Assembly: GCA_017961965.1 (NCBI GenBank) | Contig: JAGCWG010000388.1 | Span: 1 to 6,054 of the forward strand | Length of the DNA stretch: 6,054 nt | Source: Bacteroidaceae bacterium | Lineage (GTDB): Bacteria; Bacteroidota; Bacteroidia; Bacteroidales; Bacteroidaceae | Direction: 5' to 3' | Part shown: positions 1-6,054 of the stretch, in pieces | How positions within the stretch are numbered: position 1 is the first letter of the stretch | Layout: each line of letters opens with the position of its first letter | Program-made: the position numbers and the translations under genes | The notes under the pieces: generated by a model | Seen by the model: the letters and a program-made list of their open reading frames with translations, nothing else | What the model was told of the DNA's origin: nothing | Database searches by the model: none

Positions 1-1
1 C

Positions 2-226
2 TCACCTCTCTACAGCGATAAGCGCGGAACAGACAGCAAGTATTTCTTCTTCTTCTCCGACATCAAGTTTAACTCAAGAGAGCGTGCAACAGGCATAGAG
101 TCAACTGATGCAGATGCTCAGCCAAGCGAGCACTTCAATGCCGCCGGACAGCGCATTAACGGTGGCACACGTGGCATGCACATCATCCGCAAGGCTGACG
201 GCACTACAATAAAGGTAATGAAGTAA
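2..226 (+). CDS. C-terminal end of a secreted protein with a Bacteroidota C-terminal sorting tail (5' partial)
   Basis: An open frame enters from the left edge and ends at TAA 224-226, giving 74 residues. The first part contains a Phe-rich strand (YFFFFSDIKF, residues 14-23) followed by a linker rich in S, T, D and A. Residues 43-74 form a tail with the order FNAAGQRI, then GMHIIRKADG, then KVMK at the end. This matches the pattern of type A-like C-terminal sorting domains of Bacteroidota (aromatic + 'xxGxRI', 'G-hydrophobic-II', basic end), which direct proteins through the type IX secretion system or a related route. The inference is that the full protein is exported to the surface or secreted. 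The strand before the linker would fit the last strand of a carbohydrate-binding or similar beta-sandwich, but too little is visible to name the product. It converges on the lipoprotein gene, with a hairpin 23 bases after its stop. Codon frame and tail are clear; function is unknown. Confidence 0.82.
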   Translation, partial: SPLYSDKRGTDSKYFFFFSDIKFNSRERATGIESTDADAQPSEHFNAAGQRINGGTRGMHIIRKADGTTIKVMK

Positions 227-248
227 GTACTCCGATTATGAGATATTA

Positions 249-285
249 AACGAGGGCTTCCGCAATATGTGTGGAAGTCCTCGTT
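249..285. terminator. Bidirectional hairpin terminator between convergent genes
   Basis: Arms 249-264 and 270-285 pair over 16 positions around a 5-base loop (265-269, atatg). The core is cgagggcttcc against ggaagtcctcg, and two G-T positions become G-U wobbles in the plus-strand RNA. On the plus strand the stem is followed by a T-rich run (about 284-297). On the minus strand it is followed by a shorter T/A run (about 250-241). It lies 23 bases after the stop of the plus-strand gene and 41 bases beyond the stop of the minus-strand lipoprotein gene, so it can end transcription from both sides. The T tract is interrupted, so efficiency is uncertain. Confidence 0.8.
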
Positions 286-325
286 CTCGTTTATCTTTAC
301 TCTTTTGGAATGTAAGATTATTCTT

Positions 326-769
326 TCATTTAACAAATACTGGGGTATAGATACCAGTGTTACCTGATGGACTAAGTGATGAATCGAATGATGTCCATGG
401 GGATACCGTGAAGATGCGATGCAGACGGTCGCAGTAGTATGAAAGACTTACGTTCACATTCAGATTGTCGGAGCCGACAATCATGAAGAAATGCCATCTG
501 CCATCCACCTTGTAAGGTGTGGAGACAGCACGTACCTCACCGTCAATGGTTGCACACATCATATCTGCTTCTGAAGCATACGGAGTAAGCTTGTCCTGCA
601 AGGTCACTTCGACACACATCAGTTGTTCCAGAATGTCATAGTTCGGTGCCTGCCATTCTGGGCGTACATCCGTACCCACAGGTATTGTACTGTCGTCATC
701 GTCAGATGAACAGCCCCATGCCATGAGAGCAAAAGCAATAATTGCAAATATATACCTTTTCATTATCAT
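326..769 (-). CDS. Small surface-exposed lipoprotein with a PEW-type beta domain
   Basis: This 147-residue protein begins with a type II signal peptide: M-I-M-K-R, a hydrophobic core at residues 6-18, and a lipobox ending at Cys20 (AWGC; Trp at -2 is unusual, but Bacteroidota lipoboxes are relaxed). The mature protein starts CSSDDDDS, matching the acidic lipoprotein export signal that places Bacteroidota lipoproteins on the outer face of the outer membrane. Residues 37-147 form one beta-rich domain: PEW at 37-39, a strand at 51-57 (MCVEVTL), a D-x-M-x-A-x-I-D-G-E-V-R segment at 69-80, strands at 92-98 and 105-112, and a closing G..TPVFV. The same order is found in the giant protein encoded just upstream (its residues about 1274-1395, and more weakly 1604-1696), so the domains are probably homologous. 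The start is ATG 769-767; ATG 763-761 is equally plausible and gives MKRYIF, a more usual signal-peptide start. No Shine-Dalgarno is visible; the leader is A/T-rich. It is probably cotranscribed with the upstream gene (73-base gap). Molecular function is not known. Confidence 0.88.
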   Translation of the reverse strand: MIMKRYIFAIIAFALMAWGCSSDDDDSTIPVGTDVRPEWQAPNYDILEQLMCVEVTLQDKLTPYASEADMMCATIDGEVRAVSTPYKVDGRWHFFMIVGSDNLNVNVSLSYYCDRLHRIFTVSPWTSFDSSLSPSGNTGIYTPVFVK

Positions 770-788
770 TATACGTTTTAGAGATTAA

Positions 789-830
789 AGAGTCAATAAA
801 TATCAACAACAGCCAATATCTATTGACTCT
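789..830 (-). repeat. Intercistronic perfect inverted repeat (stem-loop)
   Basis: agagtcaata (789-798) and tattgactct (821-830) are exact reverse complements separated by 22 bases. The dyad lies wholly in the gap between the giant gene (stop 845-843) and the lipoprotein start (769). As RNA from the minus strand it forms a 10-bp stem 12 bases after the giant gene's stop, followed by UUAAUCUC rather than a real U tract. The stem has only four G/C pairs, so it is a weak terminator. It could instead be an intercistronic stem that shields or separates the upstream message, or a protein-binding dyad. The repeat is seen directly; its role is inferred. Confidence 0.55.
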
Positions 831-842
831 ATATATGAAAAA

Positions 843-3800
843 CTACAGTTTAACAACCTTTCCGTTATGTATGTACAGTCCACTGGATACTGGTTTCTTA
901 GGAAGAAGGATACCAGATATTGTGTACCACCTACTGTCATGTGCTGTCTGCTCAAGATTTACGAAACTGATGTCCGTAGGCTTGTCTGGCGTACCAAGAA
1001 CATTGTTGGCTGCATAGCGTATGTTGCTTGGAGTAACGGCAATAACCTCACCGTCACGTTCGATGGTAAAGTGGAGAGCACCAGAGAGCTTCTCGTCGCA
1101 TCCAACACTCAGATAGAAGAGATTATCCTCGTTCATCTCTACTTCTGCCACCTTGCCTGTACTATTATAGACTGTCAGGCAGTCGCCATACTCAACATCA
1201 ACGCCACTGACGCTTGCAACAATATTCATAGTCGTAGCAGAATGTATGGTTCTGCGACGAACAGATGATACATTACCCGAATATCTGTTCTCACCATAGA
1301 AATATGGGAAATCGAGCATGACTTCATCATCAGCTAATCGTTTAAGCATATATCCCTTGCCATATTCCATATACTTCAACGAACCCTTCCACACAAGACC
1401 AGACGATGTGCGGCTTGCTATGGCGAATGCATCCTGTGACTTGATGATGTCACCCTCTGAGGCATGTTCCATATAGTTGCTCATAGCCTGCTCTATAGGC
1501 AGATTTATGGTTGTAAGATATCCTATACGGTTCCAGTTCTTGTGTATAGTCAGAGTGCTGATGTTAGGGAAACCTTCAAGACATACGTTCTTGTCACTCA
1601 TAGAGTAAACCATAAACATTGCTGACATGTACTGCTCATCAATGATGCTGTCACCTGTCCATGTATAGCTTCGTGACTGAGAGTCCTGAACATACTCCCA
1701 TTGCTTGGTAGTAGTACCATTTACATAGACTATCTTGTCGCCTATGTCCCATTTGGTATTGTGACACAGGAACTCAGATATAGTCATATCCATAGGCAGT
1801 ACATTGAATGTAACCCAGTTCCATCCTTTCTTCAACTTCAGCATCTGCACGTTGTTGAACATATCTGCAAGGACTACTGGTGATGTTGCCGAACCTAAAA
1901 TCCTGTCCTTTGTGAATGTTATCGGTTTATCATCACTGGTCATCAATGTATATATCTTGCCAGTAGATGCATCGAAGAACTTGAAGTTTAGTTCATCATG
2001 ATTGCTGTCAGACGAGTTGCCGTAGATATTGATATACACAAGTGCCTCATTAGCATTGGCAGTATTATTCACTTCCACATGTGCAACTCCGACAACCTGC
2101 ATACGGCCATTGAAGGCGGCAAGTATATCGTCAGTATCATTTGCCACCACACCATCTATCTTCACACGTGCAACCATCATCATGGTGTGTAGGTTCTTCA
2201 GGCTGTCACTTACTGCCCATTCTGGTTCATCACCACGAACATTGAGTGTCAGAGGCAAAGGCTCAGACATTCCATTGTCGCCATTCAGGGTAATCTGTTC
2301 ATTGTACGTACCTATGTTGATGTAAGGAGATACAGTGAGAGTGATTACCTCTTCGTCAAGTGCATTGATGAAGCCACTTGTCTTAGAGGCAGAAACCCAC
2401 AGAGGCAAGTCGCCAAGTTCGTAGTTCTGACGCTGACCGCTCAGATTGTGTATTACCACATCCATGCTTAATCCTTCACCATAGCGTATATTGCTTGTGA
2501 TGTTCTTTCTGTCCCAACGTAGTGGATTGCGATATACGAAAGCATTCATCATCACAGGGCTTGCCAACATGTTACCCTGCAAGTCTGGCAATTCCTTGAC
2601 GGTGAGATAGACATTTGTCTTCTCTATTGCATAGGCAGGTTCCTTGATGTTGACGAGCAACTGGTTGCCACTGGCAACATAAGAGAAACTGATATTATCC
2701 AGTTGTGTCTTACTCAACATTGGAGCATAGTTAGAACGGTCAATCATTTCTGTCAGACTTGACAGGTTGACAAGAGTATCAACTCGTTCAACGACATTAC
2801 CCTGATTGTCCTTATACCGTTTCAGACTGACACCCGTAGGCTCAAGATGCATGGTATTGTCATCCTGACGTTCTGAACGTTCAAAGCTGAGATATGCCAT
2901 CAATGATGACATCCTGCCGTCAGGAGTGTGGGTAGCCAGTTCGGTGATGAGGCTTATTGGCAACACACTTGAGTACATACCCACCTCGTCAATATTACCA
3001 GTCATAACGTCCTTCTGCGTATTCTTGTCAACGAAGGTAGAACCAAGTGCAACATGGTCACCCGAGATACCCTGAATGCTGTCGGCAGGGAATGATTCTA
3101 TAAGTTTAGAATCGACATACAGATTGGCAACATTGCGTGAACGTGATACCGTCAATGCAACATGATGCCATTCGAAGTCGCTGATGAAGTAGTCAGTATT
3201 CTTCTCCCATCCGTCTGAGCGAACATAGAGATTATAGTTGTCCGTTCCGATATTTATCTGGTCTCTCAAGCCAGCTTCCTTAGTTGCTGCCGTTGCATCA
3301 CCCGTAGAGAAGAATGATGCGACGCGGTCATACGTCCGTACCCAGAACATCAGAGTGTAGTCATGCTCGTTTGAGCGTATGAACTTGTCTGGGGCAAGGC
3401 GCAATCCCGTCGTTCCGTCCATCTTTATTGACAGACCTTCAGGACTCTTCCATGATGTTGCAAACAAGTGTACATCCATGCTGGCAGGTGCCTTGTCATA
3501 ACAGAATGAGCCTTTGCCCTCGTTCATTGGGTAGTAGTCGAGGAGACCGCTCTCGTAACCTGTCAGGTTCTTCATTCTGTACATGTCAATACTTGACGAT
3601 TTCATGGCACGGTTCCATAGGCGGAACTCAAGCATTTCGCCCTTGTAGTTCCTGTCTGCCTCCGAAAACTCGCCACCTATCATCAGTAATGAAGAACCCT
3701 CATGCTTACCTGCTATTGTCTTTGTTCCGATAGCCTTGCTTCCGTCGAAGAAGTGTATCCTCACACTGTCAGAGAGGTGCTCAAGAGCGTATGACACATC

Positions 3801-6054
3801 ACGTAGTATGCCATTGAACGGAACGACAGAGTCTGACACGACAGTCTGTTTGTTGATTGTGGCAGTAAGATGACGGTCGGCAGAGAGACCGAAGTACAAA
3901 CCATTTTCTACACCTCCGTGGCGGAATATAGTCATGTCCCTCTTCTCAGATGCAGGGTTGAGCATTACGTCCACCGTAAAGTCCTTACCAGTGAGATTAC
4001 GCGTACCGTTGGTGTATGCCATTGACGTGATTCCGTCGAAGTGCAGTGATGTCAAGGTAGAAATATCCTTGCTCACAGGCGTACCAAGCAACTCGAAGTT
4101 GTTTATCTTGCTCAGATAGTTGCCGGCGATAGGCTCAGAGAATGTCATCTTCAGGTCATCGCCAATGCCAAGTATTCCGTTCAGAGGAGCAGGAGTGCCA
4201 AACAGTTCTGGCAGACGTGTGTCCTTTATACCCTTGAGTATAGGTGACGACTTAGTGAGGAAGCCACCAGCATAGCGGCAGTAGTTGACGGCACGTATGT
4301 CGTAGTACTGCTCCACAGGGTCATTCTCACCATAGAAGCGTGCCACGATGATACCGTCCGATGGTATGGTATCAGTCACACCACTTGCCTTTGCCAGCAA
4401 TTTCTTGTCGGCATAGTATGAGCATGTGCTCACCCAGTCCTTGTCACCCTGATTGGACAACTTGTATTGCAACTCGATATGGTCGAAGTTAGGGAAGTTG
4501 ACGTCAAAGCCGTCAATCCTTACAGGCATATACCATCCCTTACGCTTTCCGTCGTATGGACTCTCGGTGTTCATCACCCAGTTGTTGCCCGGCATGGACA
4601 CATTAACCTTGCCGGCGGACGGAATGAAGTGGGCAGAGAAATTGACAGAATATACCCGTGAATTATCCTCTGGGTCTTTGAGGCATATCTCCAGGTTCTC
4701 GTAGTCGTATGACGTACTTGGATAGACCGTAATCTCCTTTGTTATCACATTGTGCTTACCCGTTTTCGTGTCAAATATAGGGTAGAAAGATACAGTCTCA
4801 CCAGATGTTGTGAGTGGCTTGCCGTCAACGCATACCTTGGCACCCTTAGGATTGCTGCTTGACCCCAGGAAGTACTGCATGATGATTGTAGCCTGATCTG
4901 GGTAGTCGCTCTCGTTTGCCATGTGGAGTACGAAACGTGCCGGCTCGTCAAACGGTACATTGCTTACCACAGCCTGCTCAACCCAGATATTTGGCTTGTC
5001 GATAGGCGTAGTGGCTACGTCAAGTACCGTACCCGGCTGATACCATTTGGTACGTCGTTCACCCTCGTATGGCTGATTGGTCACACCACCACGTGTGCGG
5101 AACACGAAGTTGGAATATACGTCAATGTCAGAGTCTGGATGGTAAGGCTGACCATATTTCAGCTCGTCAAGCACTTCTGCTGTCATGTTCAGCATCTCGT
5201 CATATACCACGCCATCCTTGTCCCTGTAGTCCTCCTCGCTGATAGAGTACTGACCATTGCGTGTACGATAGACATCCACATTCAGACTGCTCTTGTGTGC
5301 TGTGCTGAGCGTGAAGCCCACCTTCTTTGCCTGTGTCATGTTCTCGCCGCTCTTGTCCTGGAAACTGAAGTTCAGGATTGGGACAAACTTAAACGTGAAT
5401 CCCTTCGCCGGAGTGGCTGATTGTACTGTCATCGCGTTATTTTCGTCATTTCTGATGACAGATGCATCATTTCCTTCTTCCGACAATCTCTTGATGACAG
5501 GTAATGCCCAGTTTGGGAACAGACTGGCAATATTTGCATTGCTAAGTCCTGGCCACTTGATAAAGCCTGACTTATTGCGTGAGGCAGAGAAACTCTCTGA
5601 ATACTGCAGTGAACCGACACCGCCGTCAATGTCATAGTTCTTGACCAGATTATTGCTCTGCACATTCAGTTTCTCCATCTCGTTCTGTGCAAGCATATCA
5701 ATCCAGTAACTCATCTGTTGATTGAGGTCTTGCACCTGATTCACATTCTCACCCTTTGGATTCTTAGGATAATACACCTTTACGGAATCCGTACAGCCGA
5801 AGTATGGACTGCCGAGTGTGGTGAGGCTTACATATACAGGCTCACGCTTGTTGTCAGCAATGCTCTGTGCCTCCTGTTCGCTGACAGAGTCCTTTGGCAT
5901 GATGAGACTGTTACGCATCTTGGCAAGCTGTGGCAACAGCTCATCCTCGATATACGTCTGAGTGTGGACGAATGTTGACTGTACCTTGTTGCCGACACCC
6001 ATAACCTCGTCACGGACGAGATACACCTTCTCGCCGTTTACATCCATACCTTCA
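843..6054 (-). CDS. Giant multidomain surface protein with two LamG jellyroll domains and a C-terminal sorting tail (5' partial)
   Basis: One frame runs from the right edge to TAG 845-843. The first ATG (6047-6045) is probably internal, because the codons before it (E, G) stay open to the edge. Residues are numbered from that Met (1,734 in all). 1-345: no family recognised; contains an amphipathic helix about 103-136. About 350-475: beta module resembling CARDB-like Ig domains. 476-600: Fn3-like (GNNW 487-490, ELQYKL 525-530). 612-660: first strands of a Big_5/SbsA-type Ig domain (GIGDDLKMTFSEPI). 663-853: LamG jellyroll 1, with signature GEMLEFRLWNRAM. 870-1056: LamG jellyroll 2, with WHHVALTV, NLYVDSKLI and GNIDEVGMYSSVL. 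About 1108-1172: what looks like the closing half of the Big_5-type domain (LPDLQGNMLASP). 1176-1272: BACON-like module (LPLWVSASKTSGFI). 1274-1395: PEW-type beta domain. 1401-1494 and 1499-1582: tandem 'GWNW' repeats. 1604-1696: divergent second PEW-type copy. 1704-1734: sorting tail (WYTISGILLPKKP, GLYIHNGKVVKL). LamG folds commonly bind glycans or proteins, so adhesion or polysaccharide binding is likely but unproven. No catalytic motif was recognised. The lipoprotein gene follows after 73 bases. Confidence 0.93.
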   Translation of the reverse strand, partial: EGMDVNGEKVYLVRDEVMGVGNKVQSTFVHTQTYIEDELLPQLAKMRNSLIMPKDSVSEQEAQSIADNKREPVYVSLTTLGSPYFGCTDSVKVYYPKNPKGENVNQVQDLNQQMSYWIDMLAQNEMEKLNVQSNNLVKNYDIDGGVGSLQYSESFSASRNKSGFIKWPGLSNANIASLFPNWALPVIKRLSEEGNDASVIRNDENNAMTVQSATPAKGFTFKFVPILNFSFQDKSGENMTQAKKVGFTLSTAHKSSLNVDVYRTRNGQYSISEEDYRDKDGVVYDEMLNMTAEVLDELKYGQPYHPDSDIDVYSNFVFRTRGGVTNQPYEGERRTKWYQPGTVLDVATTPIDKPNIWVEQAVVSNVPFDEPARFVLHMANESDYPDQATIIMQYFLGSSSNPKGAKVCVDGKPLTTSGETVSFYPIFDTKTGKHNVITKEITVYPSTSYDYENLEICLKDPEDNSRVYSVNFSAHFIPSAGKVNVSMPGNNWVMNTESPYDGKRKGWYMPVRIDGFDVNFPNFDHIELQYKLSNQGDKDWVSTCSYYADKKLLAKASGVTDTIPSDGIIVARFYGENDPVEQYYDIRAVNYCRYAGGFLTKSSPILKGIKDTRLPELFGTPAPLNGILGIGDDLKMTFSEPIAGNYLSKINNFELLGTPVSKDISTLTSLHFDGITSMAYTNGTRNLTGKDFTVDVMLNPASEKRDMTIFRHGGVENGLYFGLSADRHLTATINKQTVVSDSVVPFNGILRDVSYALEHLSDSVRIHFFDGSKAIGTKTIAGKHEGSSLLMIGGEFSEADRNYKGEMLEFRLWNRAMKSSSIDMYRMKNLTGYESGLLDYYPMNEGKGSFCYDKAPASMDVHLFATSWKSPEGLSIKMDGTTGLRLAPDKFIRSNEHDYTLMFWVRTYDRVASFFSTGDATAATKEAGLRDQINIGTDNYNLYVRSDGWEKNTDYFISDFEWHHVALTVSRSRNVANLYVDSKLIESFPADSIQGISGDHVALGSTFVDKNTQKDVMTGNIDEVGMYSSVLPISLITELATHTPDGRMSSLMAYLSFERSERQDDNTMHLEPTGVSLKRYKDNQGNVVERVDTLVNLSSLTEMIDRSNYAPMLSKTQLDNISFSYVASGNQLLVNIKEPAYAIEKTNVYLTVKELPDLQGNMLASPVMMNAFVYRNPLRWDRKNITSNIRYGEGLSMDVVIHNLSGQRQNYELGDLPLWVSASKTSGFINALDEEVITLTVSPYINIGTYNEQITLNGDNGMSEPLPLTLNVRGDEPEWAVSDSLKNLHTMMMVARVKIDGVVANDTDDILAAFNGRMQVVGVAHVEVNNTANANEALVYINIYGNSSDSNHDELNFKFFDASTGKIYTLMTSDDKPITFTKDRILGSATSPVVLADMFNNVQMLKLKKGWNWVTFNVLPMDMTISEFLCHNTKWDIGDKIVYVNGTTTKQWEYVQDSQSRSYTWTGDSIIDEQYMSAMFMVYSMSDKNVCLEGFPNISTLTIHKNWNRIGYLTTINLPIEQAMSNYMEHASEGDIIKSQDAFAIASRTSSGLVWKGSLKYMEYGKGYMLKRLADDEVMLDFPYFYGENRYSGNVSSVRRRTIHSATTMNIVASVSGVDVEYGDCLTVYNSTGKVAEVEMNEDNLFYLSVGCDEKLSGALHFTIERDGEVIAVTPSNIRYAANNVLGTPDKPTDISFVNLEQTAHDSRWYTISGILLPKKPVSSGLYIHNGKVVKL

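Noticed and set aside
44..55. Four tandem TTC triplets in the plus-strand gene, a possible slippage tract.
   Set aside because: It is short and made of in-frame triplets, so slippage would only change the number of Phe residues and could not switch the gene on or off.
118..336. A 72-codon minus-strand open frame across the end of the plus-strand gene and the terminator.
   Set aside because: It runs through the hairpin terminator and antisense to the sorting tail, and its product has no recognisable features.
768..796. A near-perfect E. coli sigma-70 promoter on the minus strand: TTGACT (796-791), 17-base spacer, TATAAT (773-768).
   Set aside because: The -10 box overlaps the lipoprotein's first ATG, so the transcript would begin at or inside the coding region. 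Bacteroidota also use a different promoter consensus (TAnnTTTG near -7). Best explained as chance in A/T-rich DNA, though it may act as a promoter in E. coli.
4923..5420. A 165-codon plus-strand open frame opposite the giant gene.
   Set aside because: It lies wholly within the coding sequence of the giant gene on the other strand. Its translation shows no domain, signal peptide or sensible composition, so it is an antisense shadow.
843..6054. Nine D-(S/T)-(A/I/L/M/T/V) sites in the giant protein that could be Bacteroidota O-glycosylation motifs (residues 53, 87, 559, 739, 760, 989, 1090, 1281, 1466).
   Set aside because: The number is close to what a protein of this length and composition would show by chance.

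Overview
The window looks like chromosomal DNA from a member of the Bacteroidota, most likely order Bacteroidales, with Prevotella-type organisms the best guess. The signs are two proteins ending in a Bacteroidota-style C-terminal sorting motif, a lipoprotein with an acidic CSSDDDD mature N-terminus of the surface-export type, A/T-rich leaders without a Shine-Dalgarno sequence, and LamG, Ig-like and 'GWNW' modules typical of large cell-surface proteins in this phylum. The genus is inference; no rRNA or housekeeping gene is present.

Layout, left to right. (1) Bases 2-226 (+) hold the last 74 codons of a secreted protein whose main body lies left of the window. (2) Bases 227-325 are a short convergent intergenic region with a strong hairpin (249-285) that can serve as a transcription terminator in both directions. 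(3) Bases 326-769 (-) encode a small surface lipoprotein. (4) Bases 770-842 are a 73-base intercistronic gap with a perfect 10-bp inverted repeat (789-798 / 821-830). (5) Bases 843-6054 (-) are one uninterrupted reading frame, the C-terminal 1,736 or more residues of a giant multidomain surface or secreted protein. Its start lies beyond the right edge.

The giant gene and the lipoprotein gene run in the same direction with a small gap, so they are probably one transcription unit. The giant protein appears to be built from beta-rich modules: an unassigned N-terminal part, Ig/Fn3-like modules, an Ig-like module apparently split by two LamG jellyrolls, a BACON-like Ig module, a 'PEW...' beta domain, two tandem 'GWNW' repeats, a second divergent copy of the PEW-type domain, and the sorting tail. 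The lipoprotein consists almost entirely of one more copy of the PEW-type domain. One fold therefore seems to occur three times in this transcription unit, in two proteins that would reach the surface by different routes. This is the most interesting aspect of the window and could reflect a surface complex or anchor. I see no mobile element, RNA gene, CRISPR array or classical defence system.
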